NCBI GenBank assembly: GCA_916613615.1
Contig: OU744723.1
Location: 60,954,239-61,018,238 of the forward strand
DNA length: 64,000 bases
From: Steromphala cineraria
Taxonomy: Eukaryota > Mollusca > Gastropoda > Trochida > Trochidae
Direction: 5' to 3'
Every line of letters begins with the position of its first letter. Position 1 is the stretch's first letter. The position numbers and the translations under genes are program-made. The notes beneath the pieces are model-generated. The model saw only the letters and a list, made by a program, of their open reading frames with translations. It was not told the DNA's origin and made no database searches. This document shows positions 1 to 10,792 of the stretch, piece after piece.

Positions 1-433
1 ATTTTCTAATTCGAAAGTTGAGCCTTTTTTGAATCAGTTGTGTTTAAACTCCGTTTGTTTTTGCGATGTTTATTTCAGAGTTTCAAGATTTGTTACAAAA
101 ATTATGTATAAGAGGACAATCGTAATTAGTTTGATGAACCTGTAAAAGGTATGCTTAGAAAGATAGATGTAATGCATAAATATTGCAGTTCTTAGGGGAT
201 AGATAGGTAAATATGTATAGAATTTAGCTTCTAATTTTTCGAATGGTGGTATTCTTCGTTCATATGAAAATTTGTATGATAATGGTATTACGGTGCAAGC
301 TTCAATATATCATATTTATCTTTGTGTTCTGTTTTCCACGAGATTGTCTTGGACTAAGGGTACTCATACGCTTGTCGGTAAAGCTAGTAAAGCTCTTTAT
401 TAAAATGGGCACCGTCCGTCCGTTACACTTTGT
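1..433. other. AT-rich non-coding stretch
   Basis: No gene is supported here. The longest open frame (about 67 codons near 243-446) has no recognisable motif, and its 3' part runs into the start of a repeat family (GTCCGTCCG at about 412-423). Nothing else is identified. Confidence 0.5.
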
Positions 434-890
434 GTCCGGCTCATAACTATGTAACTAATCAACCATTTCAATTCAAATTCGTCACGGTAATAAAGAAACA
501 TGTAATAATGTGTCATGAGTAACAATTTTCTGAAAATCTACATAAAATATTAGGATTTTGGAGAACAAGTTGTAAATTTGAAAGAAATCTGTTACAAGTC
601 CCGTCCGGCTCACAACTTTTAAACTAATCATCACATTTGGGTCAAATTTGATGTGCAGATACATTATCATCAGGAGGTGTGTCATGAGGAACAATTTTGA
701 AAACATTTTGATAACATTTTGCCTTTTTTGGCCAAAAATGAGGACTCTGTTGGAAAACTGTTACAAGTCCTGTCCGGCTCACAACTTCTAAACTAATCAT
801 CACATATTGATTAAATTTGATGTGCAGATACATAATCATCTAAAGGTGTGTCATCAAGAACAATTTTGAAAATATTTTGATGAAATTTTG
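434..890. repeat. 169-bp tandem repeat, about 2.7 copies
   Basis: The landmark GTCCGGCTC recurs at 434, 603 and 772, exactly 169 bp apart. Each copy continues with an 'actaatcat' block, a 'gatgtgcagatacat' block and 'gtgtgtcat..gaacaattttg'. The second and third copies are close to each other and the first is more diverged. Small ORFs on the minus strand across this tract repeat the same peptide and are by-products. The sequence style resembles dispersed repeats common in bivalve genomes, but the family is not named. Confidence 0.85.
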
Positions 891-1379
891 CCTTTATGCA
901 TTGTTTTATAGTCTGTATCATATTTCATGCATAAGTGATGTATTTGCTTATTGTGATGTATTTAACCCATTGCGTTGTATCATGTTAATAATAACATGAT
1001 ATCATTTCACTAAATGGTAATCACCTGTTTATGTAATATATATGATATGTATATTTCTTGATAATGACTGTGATGCATATCATAACTGATTAATGCCATA
1101 TTTGTATGTGTTTGCAAATGCTTATTTATGTACTGAATTGTAATACTATGTGATGTGATATGTTTATATGTTACCCTGATGATATTGTACTTATTATTTT
1201 ACTATTGTGTAACAGAGTGTTTCTCGTATCTACATATACCATCTATCAGAATAAACGAGTAAAGTCACAACCCGCAGCCTTACTTCTGTTTGTGATTGAG
1301 GTTATTTCACGGCCGCAACAATAAACAGCGGTGTCTTGGTAACAAACGGGTATCTTCTTATTTGATGTGTTTTAAAGAT
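891..1379. other. AT-rich non-coding stretch, possible LTR-like 3' end near 1,318
   Basis: No coding potential is seen. The segment 1,240-1,318 has an AATAAA-like signal and ends in 'cggccgcaaca', reminiscent of the R-U5 end of a retrotransposon LTR. I could not find a matching 5' TG end or a target duplication, so no element is claimed. Confidence 0.3.
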
Positions 1380-1860
1380 ATCAAGTCACTTTTGAATGAC
1401 AAATCACTGACAAATTAGTTAGAAGAAATATTTGTCTTTTAAGATTAAATTCGCTTTCTCAGCGTTGCAGTTTTAGTGGTGTTAATGTGGATATGGGTTG
1501 TAACATGTGTGAACTTGATCTGAATGAAAATATTGTACATTTCGTGTTTGTATGCAAGTCTTACAATGAAATAAGAGGTAAATTTATCCCGGTGAATGGT
1601 CAATTTAATTTAGTTTCTCAATATCATAAATATTTACCTGTATTTGTAGATATACCCTCGTTAACTGTTCAAATTATATTACATATTATCAATTTTCTTT
1701 GTAATACTCTTTTGTCTACTCAACAAATTGAAATGATTGTATTGTATTGTATGGTTTCGTACTGTATTGTATTGTATACGTGCCAATGGCCTACAAACCG
1801 AAACAAAAGAATTGAATTGATATTTAAAATGTGGGTATTCACTTTTAATCGTTAATATGT
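1380..1860 (+). mobile_element. 3' end of a CR1/Jockey-like LINE (C-terminal fragment of ORF2)
   Basis: An open frame at about 1,444-1,855 encodes a Cys-rich C-terminal motif, C-x2-C-x12-H-x5-C followed by 'YNEIRGKFIP'. It matches in layout the ends of the LINEs at 3,641-3,890 (CPLC...CP.Y.ELRQKYI) and 11,070-11,190 (CKLC...CPSLSQLRSKYI). No RT core is present, so this is a 5'-truncated copy, the normal outcome of target-primed reverse transcription. The 3' side carries 'tattgtattgtat' runs, then 'aaagaattgaattga', the kind of short-repeat tail these LINEs use in place of poly(A). Confidence 0.65.
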
Positions 1861-3425
1861 ATATGTGATATTTGATACAAATCAACATTAGAAGATGTCA
1901 GGTACTTTAATGTACCCTGGAATCATAAGTGAGACGAAGCCGAGTTTGTTTGCACTAGTGAAGCTATAGAATGCTGAGGGAACGCACCCTGTATTTGTAG
2001 AAGTTGACAATATATTATTACATTATTGCCCCGATGATCACACCACGAGGTGTCAAGATGAATCATGTTTATACACTAGTTGCAAGACCCCATATGATGA
2101 TGTTATAAGTGCGACTCATATAAGATCACAGTCACGTGCTTTCATTCATGCAAACGAATGGTCACGTGAAGTACAATAATGACTTAATTAACCAAAGCTA
2201 GAAAGGTTCAACATTTTTCCGTACCAAAGGAACATCATTTTCATAAAATATTAACAATTGATTCCAGACGTAAAACGGTTTCATTTTGCCTTCTCTGCAT
2301 CCCTACCTTCCATCTTCAACACTGTTGCATTGTAGCGCGTTCATAGCTCAGATATGTTTTTCTTCAAGCTTAAGAACTGTTCCATTGGCTGCGAGTTCGG
2401 TTTTGATTTTAAATTTACTAGCTATCAATCAAGTATTACATGTCTCTGAAAAGGTTTATCTCCTAATGCCTTGTAATTATTTAAAACGTAAGTTCAGGAT
2501 TCCGATCGACGGGATGTTTTCAAAGCATAAAAATGATGTCATAATCGATGTCGGGTATGACGTCATAAGGGCGAAGAATCGCTAGCTATTTATGATTTCC
2601 CTTTTCAAGTGTTTTTCTGTTTCTTTACTAACGATAACATAATATTATTCTTTAATAAATAAATGTCATTTGTTATCCGTGTATCTGAAGCGCTGAACAC
2701 TGTAACAGAAATTCAGTTCATACCTGCATAAACTTAACTTCGTGACGTCACATCACATTTAGCCACGCCCATTCACACTAAGCCACGCCCCAAATGACGG
2801 AACTATTCGTAAACAAGTAACGTTTTTTATGCAGTACCAGTTCGGTAAAAAGACACAAATTACAAATAGCTTTTATCAAGTACATATGTTATAGTTTGTT
2901 TGATAAATGGCACGGCTTCATAACAATACACCCGGTCGTTTTCCCTCTCCCGCAGTCGCGGCTGTTGCAAGGGGATCGGCCATTGAAATGCCCCCCTTTT
3001 TAGCTTTGTTCCTCAACAAGATTAGAGAACTGTGCCGTTTCACATAAACTTAATTCGATTTGATCTGATTGCTTTTAAGCTTTTAAGCCACATATATGGC
3101 ACCTACGATAGTCTAATCGGCTATTTTCATCCCGAATCCAACAGTCGCGAGTTTGTGTTTTTATTTACTTTGACCTGTTGTGTTACTAATTATATATAAT
3201 GTATGTTTTGTGATATATGTGATCCGATATTGAAGAGCAAACGTGAAATAGACTAAAGTGAATATTCATGAAACTGTGTTTATATAATAACATTTACATA
3301 ACATACATTAAATATGAGAATATTTGGTCTTATCACAACTTAAACAGCTAAACAACTGTTGAATTTCTCTGACGAAAATTATGATTATCTAGATAAGAAT
3401 AAGATAAACTCATTTGCTAGACAAT
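1861..3425. other. Non-coding flank upstream of the C1q pseudogene
   Basis: No gene is supported. Visible items are two CACGTG E-boxes about 30 bp apart near 2,132-2,168 and a perfect CRE palindrome TGACGTCA at 2,558-2,565. A 99-codon open frame at 2,286-2,585 has no recognisable motif. The last 80 bp (about 3,345-3,425) resemble the 5' flank of the paralogous C1q genes ('gattatctagataag'). Confidence 0.45.
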
Positions 3426-3640
3426 ACGGAGCACCATGCACTGATCATCTCTGTATTGATAGTGATTATCAACTGTTCAAACAGTAGTGATATCAAGACA
3501 CCCGATGCCAGCCAAAGTCAGTCAAAGTCAAAGATGTTTATTGTATGAAAGGCCTCTGGCCCATACACAAAAGAGTTACAGTATGGTACATGAAAGTTAA
3601 CTAATACATAGTTACGTAAAACAACATTCTACTACAATGC

Positions 3641-4504
3641 CTAAGGTTTTACTAATTGCTTTATGAGAAGATCTCTCTTTTCTAATGCATGTTTTATATA
3701 TAATGCTAATTGAACAATAATAGCTTCGTTATTAGTTTGCAATAAAGAAGTATAAGCATCCTTTGGTTGTTTATCTAAAAAGTGGAGTGGTATATATTTC
3801 TGTCTTAATTCAAAATAACAAGGGCATGAAAATGTAAAACGCATTTCATTTTCTACTCCTTGGTTGCATAAAGGACAAAACCTTTTTCTTTATCGATAGC
3901 TGTTTTCCTCCCCTCATTGATCATTAAACTTAGCAAACCCAAGCGATATTTTACAAATATTTTTCTTAAATGATATGTATTTTTCTGGCTGAAGTAAGGT
4001 TTTGAAGGTCATGTAATATTCATATCGTGAACTTGAATCTAAAGTGGAATGCCAATCTTGACTGAACATATTTATTGCTCGGAGTCGAAACTCATTTATT
4101 AATCTGTTAACGTCCCCGATTGTCTCGCACAACCATATGAAACCAAAACCATGAGAAAATAATAAATTCCTAATATCGCTTGCCCAAGTATGTTTTCCCA
4201 AATTATCAAGACATAAAAGCATGTTATAAGCTAATCTAGGTAGACGTTTTTAGTGCATAGTTAAAATCTTGAACCAAAACCTTAAACATCGTATTTGAGA
4301 ATAAATGTACAATGGAAACCTGCCACATTCGCCATACACCATGCAATTAGGTGTCTGTGAGCTAACACCAAGGAACTTTTTGCAGGCTAACAGATGCACT
4401 CTCTCTATACAAACGAAACGCTGAAAACCCCATATTTCAGAGCCATATAATAAAATGGGTTGTATCTGAGAGTTAAATATCTTAAAGAATATATTTGGAG
4501 ACAT
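3641..4504 (-). pseudogene. LINE ORF2, post-RT region and C-terminal Cys motif
   Basis: The piece begins with VSVLSKVRTMSP at about 4,530 and continues into LLYGSEIWG, CKKFLGV and MVYGECGRFPL, the typical region after the RT thumb. A TAA at about 4,250 interrupts the frame, which then resumes (RLPRLAYNMLL) to 3,914. After further stops comes the C-terminal motif CPLCNQGVE...CPCYFELRQKYIP at about 3,890-3,780. It is out of frame with the endonuclease part, consistent with one internal deletion plus later decay. Function is lost. Confidence 0.8.
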
Positions 4505-4518
4505 GGTTCTAACTTTGC

Positions 4519-6246
4519 TTAAAACTGATACAACTTTACAAACAGCCTATTGAAACATTTCTTTAAAAACGGCATAATTTCAGATTTTGAACACTTTATC
4601 ATTTCGATTATGATATCATCAGGTCCGGCAGCTTTTCCGTTTCTTAAGTGACTGATAGAATCTAATATTTCCTGTTCAGAAATTGGACTGTCCAGGATAA
4701 TTTGATCTATTTCTGTCAAATCATTATTGGTTGGATCTACATCCTTATATGTATCATCGGAAGTCAGATCTAATATGTCGTCGTTTGAGTGCACATCTTT
4801 AAAATGCTTTAACCACTCAGATTTCGTTATGTTGTTCCTCGCCGGGTTTCTGTTTTGTAAATAACGAACTTTTTTCCAAAAGGCATTAGGGTTGTTAATA
4901 GATCGTTCTAGCTGGTCTTGATTACGCATCTTCAAATCAAATTTGAATTTTCGACAATAAGCTTTGTACTTATTTCTACTTTCGCAGTATTTCCGTCTAT
5001 CGTAGTTGCTACGAGTCACTCTGAACCTTCGAAGATTTTTACGAGCGTTTCGTTTCGTGGTCCTACAATCTTTGTTAAGAGCATTTCTAATTGGTTTAGG
5101 ATTTACAAACTTAAGCATACACTCGGCTGAAGAAGACAACATGTCTACTAAGTCATCAATAGCTTCGTTTACATCCGTATCTATTATCTCCAAAATATGT
5201 TTTCCAAACAAGTGTAATTTTGCTTTAACATTTGTTAAGAACGTGTTAGCAGAATTATCATTCCAAACAAACCGCTTCGTATTTGTAGGCGCGATATCAC
5301 AAATCATTTTATGGTTAGAGAGCGGAAATTTGCAAGTCAATTCAAGAGGTAAATGGTCAGAATCCTGTCGATCGCCAATATTCAACAAGTCGACATACTG
5401 GAAGAAATCAGGCGTACATATAAAATAATCGTTCACACTTGCACCTTGATTTGAACAATAAGTATACTCCCCTTGCAGATCACCAAAAACTCTTCCATTA
5501 ACAATGAATAATTGGAATGCATAACATATGTCTATCAGCTTTTTTCCAAATATGTTTGTTGTTGTGTCGTGTGACTTCCGATTATCAATATCTACAAAAT
5601 CATCTTCGGGAAATGGTACAGGTCTGTGTATTAAATCATCATCAAAGGAAGTTGAAGGGTTATTTCCATTACCAGTACGGGAATTGAAATCGCCACATAA
5701 TACGTAATGGGATTCACTAAATTCAGACTGCTTTTCAAAAAGAAATTCTTCAAGTTTACTTAAGTTACAGTTAGTATCTACGTGGTTGTAATATGGTGAC
5801 CCTTTAGGTGGTATATACGTGCACATCAAAACAACATGTTTATCAATGTCAAAAATGGCTTTTGATATTTGTATGCAAATGAAGTTATCAATGTCTGTAC
5901 TTATCAACTTACAAAACTTGTTAATAGACTGATGTATACACACGCAAACACCCCCTGATAGTCGACCATAGTCAGATAACTTTACAGCTGAGCTAGAGAA
6001 AACTTCATAATCGTGTAACCAGTTTATCTCGTAAAGCGAATCCACAAAAGTCTCAAGAAGACAAATAATCTTAAATGTTCTAATGTAGTGAACAAAGTCT
6101 TCATTTCCTTCTTTGCTTTTAAGTCCGTTAATATTCCAACACAGAAATGGAGAAGTTCCGTTGCACTTTCTGGGATGAGTAGACGTATTGCCGGTGTCCT
6201 GGTTTGCGGTACCCTGTGAAATACGATCCGAGCCTCGGCCAAAATC
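4519..6246 (-). pseudogene. LINE ORF2, endonuclease domain and N-terminal RT fragment
   Basis: The frame is open from 6,246 (after a TAG at 6,247-6,249) to a stop at 4,519. The first ATG at 6,045 is too late, because the endonuclease begins upstream with LCWNINGLKSK at about 6,150-6,115. Endonuclease/exonuclease/phosphatase-fold motifs appear in order: WNINGLKS, LLETFVDS, the GDFNSRTG metal/phosphate motif at about residue 118 of the ATG-started frame, NGRVFGD, VNDYFI and SDHLPLEL at about 230. The RT begins with NGKAAGPDD near residue 477, then stops after KCFNRLF. This activity would nick target DNA to prime reverse transcription. The frame is truncated before the RT active site, so it cannot encode a working ORF2 protein. 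Confidence 0.88.
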
Positions 6247-6589
6247 CTACGGCCGTGAGGAATTAGATCTCGTCTGTCGGGTCGTCGTGTTGGTGAAGAA
6301 ACTAGACGAGAAGTTAGGTGAAATGCAGTCTCAGTGTAAAGCATAAGAACAGAGAAACAGAGCACTTCTATCTAGCCTACTGTCGCAGCTCACTCAAACT
6401 AAGGATGAACTTCGAGATATGAAGACAAGTCAAAAAGAAACCCTTCTTAAGATAGAAAGAAGTGATGCAGAATTATCCGAACTGTGGGAAAGTTACAATA
6501 CAACAATCTTGCAACTAAAGACAAATATGTAAAGTTACCCAAACATAGGGACAGTCTCAATGCAACGATTCTTAAAGAGACACAGAGTA

Positions 6590-7045
6590 TGTTGATAGGA
6601 TCACATATGTCAAATTTTGAAATTGATGTTATTACATCGGGAACCCCTAACTGTTACTGAAAAAAACAAGTTAAAGGTTAATCAGTACATAAGAGCAAAA
6701 ATACGGCCATTCAAAGTCAGGATTTTGATCGAAAACCGGACAATGTGGCTCGAGTGGCGCGTGCAAATTCGCCAAACGTAATTTTGAAACATTGTCATAA
6801 GCTGACAGGAAGATATATTCGATTCGATAGTGTTTATTAGATATTGTAACTAATAGGTAGATTAATTGGATGCATACTTTCGAATATCAAACGTCTTTGA
6901 GATGTTTTCTGGATGTTTCCATAAAATCAAGCATTTTAGAGATATTATTGCATAAAAGGATATATTTGCAAGTCCAGTGATGAGATATGAACATCAATCA
7001 GCATATGAGATATTTTGTAGCTTATCAAAGCCAAATAAGATTTTA
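6590..7045. mobile_element. Possible unidentified insertion inside C1q pseudogene exon 1
   Basis: Coiled-coil coding similarity is visible before about 6,590 (encoding DSLNATILKE) and after about 7,045 (LEDKNADLSNLLEHHNAT), but not between. The interval contains 'gaaaaccggacaatg...gcgcgtgcaaattcgccaaacgt', which resembles 'gaaaaccggataatgacgcgcgtcaat..gcaaacgt' at about 23,408-23,447. A shared dispersed repeat is therefore likely. No ends or target duplication could be defined. Confidence 0.35.
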
Positions 7046-7289
7046 AGAAAGATACTCTGTGTCACTTTAAGCTGGAAGACAAAAATGCAGATTTATCAAA
7101 TCTTTTGGAACATCATAATGCAACATTCTCAAAACTGGGAGACAAAGATAAAGAGATATACAATCTAATGGCAAGGCAAAATGAAACAGTTTTCGATTTA
7201 CATGAGATGCATGCAAAGCACAATGATGTTGGATTTACAGAAAACTATGTCGAATCTTGAAGACTTCGGAAAACGTCAAAGTCCCAATG

Positions 7290-7823
7290 GTATGCAAAAA
7301 GGCATGATTATCCCCTCTTTATATATATATATATATATAAATACCTACAGCGTTAAATCTTAGAGATTGAATTCATTCTTGTATGATTTCACACTTTGAA
7401 GTTTACACATATTTCTGAACGTTGATTGGGCTAGTGCATGGTCAGGTGATCTAAGATCCATTAATTCATTTCCCAAGAACTCACACAAAAGTGTTTATAC
7501 TTGTGTGAATGTTTTTCAAGCTTCGAATGTTGCGCTGGGTTCACGCGAGTTTGAATGTAGCTTTGACATTGGTCATGCCCAGTACAGACACACAAACTGG
7601 CATTCGATTCTTCACTCTACTTTGAAACTAATATGATTTTTTTTATTGAGGTTTGAGGTGTCAGATAATGACTTTAATCAATATATTGCAGATGAGGTGT
7701 TAGTACCCCACATGTATGGCGCCACTCAGTTTTCGTGTGTAACATTGGATAGTTGTAAAGAGAATTAAAGAATACTTTTTTACAGGAGCTTTTTATTAGA
7801 TGTATGATCTTGCTTCCTTTCAG
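7290..7823 (+). other. Intron of the C1q pseudogene, with a (TA)n run
   Basis: The interval lies between a donor-like GTATGC at 7,290 and an acceptor TTTCAG ending at 7,823. It contains a dinucleotide run (TA)n at about 7,319-7,339 and no other recognisable feature. Confidence 0.55.
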
Positions 7824-8209
7824 GTTACATTGGATTTCAAGGACGATTATCACAGGATCACAATGTCACTTCCAATGCACCTGTACTATTCGATGATATT
7901 TTTTACCGTGGGAGGAGGTTATGATAACGACAGTGGAACTATGAATGGCACCTACCAGGTTTGGATTGACTTTTCTTACAAACGACCTGAAGAACCTTTT
8001 GTATAAGAATATTCAAGCATGGTTATGTTCTTGACCATGGTTATGTTCTTGACCATGCTTACGGAAGCCGATCTGATCCACATGAAACTATCGCAACAAC
8101 AGCCATGAATTATCTACATAAAGGAGATTATATCTGTGTTGCACCAAGTGTCAATGTTTCCATGGATCTTTACTTCTGTAATTTTGGCATTGCGCTATTA
8201 CGTTATTAA

Positions 8210-8755
8210 TAATTATATTTTGTTTCTTTATCTATAATTTAAGAGGTAGTTGTAGCATTAATATATATCAAAGAGAACCGTTTTACAAATCATCATAAAT
8301 ATGAAAGTTCACAGAATTTCTGTTTATGACACTAAATCCTATTTTTACCAGGATTTTACCCTAGGGGTTTTTGGTTGTTAGAATGCGTGAGAGTAAGAAT
8401 TTCGTGTATAGAGCTCTCGATCCCTATTCAATCCGGACTGATTCTGATTCTAACCACAAACAAGATTTTGTGATTATCTAGAGAAAGAACTGATGAACCC
8501 AAATTCTTGACTAAGTACCACATCCTTGATGGATTCCTACTGTTGAGAAGAGGCTTCCTGATAAAATTGATATGGGAATTTCTGTTTTAAGGAGGAAAAC
8601 TTTGGAGTTAATAACTTAAATAAAGAACAACTCCAAACAAACAACCCCAAATACAAATTGTTTGAGCAAGCTAGAAGCTTTGAAAGACAACATTATCACT
8701 AAGTTGTATTAGGGCTAACAGGGTAAGTGCATAAACCTGCCTCGACTTTTGGCAT
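8210..8755. other. Non-coding 3' flank of the C1q pseudogene
   Basis: The stretch is AT-rich with no supported gene. 'aataattatat' directly after the pseudogene stop could have served in 3'-end formation. No repeat family is recognised. Confidence 0.4.
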
Positions 8756-8850
8756 GTAGAAGGTTTGGCCTGAAGAAGTTTTGGCTTGTAGAAGTTTTGG
8801 CTTGTAGAAATTTCGGCCTGTAGAAGTTTTGGCTTGTAGAAGTTTTGGGA
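8756..8850. repeat. 16-bp minisatellite, 6 copies
   Basis: Six successive copies of GTAGAAGTTTTGGCTT are present with one to three changes each. A minus-strand ORF crossing it translates into repeated KLLQ/NFYKP peptides and is a by-product, as 16 is not a multiple of 3 and the peptide changes frame. Confidence 0.9.
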
Positions 8851-9431
8851 CATAAGCGTGAATACATCTGCAAAAAAACTTCCCTGAATTTGACGTGTTA
8901 ACCAGAATCTTACAAAGTGACACTTCACTGTTCGAAGTGAAATACACAAAATGCTTAACATTGTTTGATCGTCAAATGTCTTTTCTAACTGAGTGGTCAA
9001 CATTTCCTGAAAATCGTTAATTACATGGTGTCACCAGTCACGCATTCACTCGTTTGTGATTGCAAATTGCTTATCAATAGTAGCATTCAAAAATGGCTAT
9101 AAGTAGCAAACTGAACAAATTTTAGTAGTGACTATTGGCGTGTGCTTCTGTTTTCTGGCGACGTCATACCATTGTTGATCGTAACTTAGCGACAGCGATG
9201 ACGTCGCGTTGATTGTAGAATGGGAGTCAAACCATTGTACACATGACGTCATCCCCTTTGTGTATTTTCACAGAGTTGGCGAGAACTGAGAAAACTCAGT
9301 CTCTCGCCGCTTGGCATATAATAACGTAAGGACGTAACCTCCTTTGTTTATTAAAAGAATTCTTTGATGAATATTTATGATATAATTAGCTTTATAACAT
9401 TCAGTGAAAAAAAGGAATACAATATGATGAA
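8851..9431. other. Non-coding stretch with CRE-like palindromes
   Basis: No gene is supported. A perfect TGACGTCA lies at 9,244-9,251, and two further GACGTC cores lie within about 90 bp upstream (about 9,160-9,205). The segment is downstream of the minus-strand C1q copy that ends at 9,432, so these are not obviously promoter sites for it. Confidence 0.4.
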
Positions 9432-9902
9432 TTAATGAGCGTTTAATAGCACAATGCCAAAACTACAGAAGTTACGATCAATTGAAACATTAACAGTAGT
9501 TGCAATCCAAATGAACTCTCCTTCATGTAGATAGGTCATGGTTGTGGTCGATGTGGATGCACGTACATCAGATCGAATTCCAAAAGCTTGGCCAATGGGG
9601 TAACCCCTGTCTTTGTATATTTTGAATACAAAAGGAGTTTTTGTCTCTTTATAAGTTAAGTCAATCCAAATCAGGTAAGTTCAACTCAATGGAATGGTAA
9701 ATTTCCCAGTGATGTGATCATAATATGATCCGGCGCTATACAAAATATCATCAAAATGAATAGGTGTTTGGACAGTGGCATTCATCTCCTCTGATAGTCT
9801 TCCTTGATATCCAATGTAACCTGAAAGAAAGTTATACACAAACATAAATGCTCCTTTAACTAATTTGTTTGTGAAAATTTAAGTTTGTTAAAATAATGTC
9901 CA

Positions 9903-10089
9903 ATTGACTCTTTCACACAATCGTAACTATGCAAGCCATGGCGTACCATTGCGTGTCACGCGTGACAGTGCCGCCCTAAAACCTTGGAATTGACCAAGGT
10001 CATGCCATGCACTTCAGTGCATACCATTTTAGTGAACTTTACGCAAACAGTTCGCAAACTGTGCGTACCCGGTACGTAAAAGAGTCAAT
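9903..10089. mobile_element. Putative MITE (187 bp) with 14-bp inverted ends
   Basis: The left end ATTGACTCTTTCAC (9,903-9,916) and right end GTAAAAGAGTCAAT (10,076-10,089) are inverted repeats with one mismatch. The interior is CG-rich with 'gcgtaccattgcg' and 'gtacccggtacg' words. There is no coding capacity. The target duplication is unclear (AT at most), so the superfamily is not assigned. Confidence 0.5.
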
Positions 10090-10146
10090 GCAAATTCTGT
10101 CACGCTTTGAGGGTTACTCAATTTCACACATTAGTTTGCTACATTC

Positions 10147-10370
10147 TTCACAGTAATAATAATAATAATGCTTTATTGTCCTCAGTACATGAAATTCGAT
10201 TTGTGCCCATAGCACCTGCCAACCACGGTGCAGAACCAGGTAATGCATTATTTTGACTTCTGATGCTGAGTGTCAAGCAAGGCAGCAACAACTCCCGTTT
10301 TTTAACGTTTGACGCGACCGAGAATCGAACCCTGATCTTCCGGGTGACGAGCGGACACTCTAATGCCCCA
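10147..10370 (-). mobile_element. tRNA-type SINE with (ATT)n tail
   Basis: In minus orientation the element starts with GGGGCATTAGAGTGTCCGC, carrying an A-box-like segment (10,362-10,351). A perfect-looking B box GGTTCGATTC follows at 10,331-10,322, as in tRNA-derived pol III promoters. The body ends in 'gaggacaataaagc' and an (ATT)n tail at about 10,162-10,147. The tail resembles LINE-style 3' ends that a partner LINE's RT would recognise. It sits in the intron of the C1q pseudogene. Open frames across it on both strands are not genes. Confidence 0.75.
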
Positions 10371-10760
10371 TTGACACTTTCGCGCATTTTGACTCCGCAA
10401 CTGTACGCACTTATGCATACCATTGCGGATAATTTACATGTATATTTCACCTGTCAATCAAATAGTTCGTGGCGTTGCGGACCAACATTTGTTCATAATT
10501 TGCGAATTCCTTCCGCACTGTTATTCATTCGCACCAGGTTAAGTGTCTCTCACGTGCCCCGCCTCGTTCAGTATTGTCCAGCAAGAACCTGCTACGGTGC
10601 GGAGTATTTGCGAATAGTTTGACCTATGTTCGCGCTGGGTCCCGCGCACTTGCGATATGGTACACCATTTCCTGCACTGTCACTCAACCTCAAGCATGCG
10701 TGACCATTTTTTTAGTTCTTTTGTGACACGCACTGGCACGCTTCATACAAGTTATATACA
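10371..10760. repeat. GC-richer repeat segment of unknown class
   Basis: This tract is CpG-rich relative to its surroundings, with recurring words such as 'ttgcgga', 'gcactt', 'ttcgcgc' and 'gcataccattgcg'. These resemble the interior of the MITE-like element at 9,903-10,089. The SINE abuts its left side. It may be a larger relative of that element, but its right end could not be defined. Confidence 0.35.
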
Positions 10761-10792
10761 TTTTTATAAAACATAATAAATAAATATCTTGC

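Larger units (their letters stand above)
3512..6289 (-). mobile_element. CR1/Jockey-like LINE inserted in a C1q exon, RT core deleted
   Basis: In minus orientation the element runs from about 6,289 (5') to about 3,512 (3'). It holds an apurinic-type endonuclease domain, the start of RT, the post-RT region and the C-terminal Cys motif, then a 3' UTR with AATAAA and a short-repeat tail (CTTTGACTTTGACTGACTTT). Exon 1 of the C1q pseudogene continues on both sides, so the boundaries are known to within about 10 bp. Some 2-13 bp of target seem missing and no clear target duplication is seen. About 1.1 kb of RT, including the catalytic palm, is absent at about 4,530. That is an estimate from the usual length of such ORF2 proteins. 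Confidence 0.85.
3426..8209 (+). pseudogene. Coiled-coil/C1q-domain pseudogene split by a LINE
   Basis: This is a dead paralogue of the intact gene at 19,311-21,582. The signal-peptide region is still readable at 3,426-3,512 (encoding SSDIKTPDAS, compared with SSDVQTPDVS in the intact copy). The start is ACG at 3,426-3,428 where the intact copy has ATG, and the alternative upstream ATG is changed too. Exon 1 breaks at about 3,512, where a LINE is inserted, and resumes at about 6,290 with VKKLDEK. It then has a TAA at about 6,347, further stops and a probable second insertion, and ends at a donor-like AATG|GTATGC at 7,289/7,290. Exon 2 (7,824-8,209) follows a good acceptor (cctttcag). It encodes a recognisable C1q N-terminus, then shows a frameshift, a loss of about 12 bp and a stop near 8,005. 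There is also an 18-bp tandem duplication at about 8,014-8,050. It is non-functional beyond reasonable doubt. Confidence 0.88.

Noticed and set aside
1240..1318. Solo LTR end
   Set aside because: The 3' end looks LTR-like, but no matching 5' end or target duplication could be found.
2286..2585. 99-codon frame as a gene
   Set aside because: It has no motif and no paralogue in the window, and its composition is as in the flanks. It has no support beyond being open.
9681..9683. TGA read as selenocysteine in the C1q paralogue
   Set aside because: C1q-domain proteins are not known selenoproteins, and the paralogue has Gly, not Cys, at this position.
10148..10622. Frames of 100-119 codons on both strands
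   Set aside because: They lie across a SINE and an adjacent repeat; there are no protein motifs.
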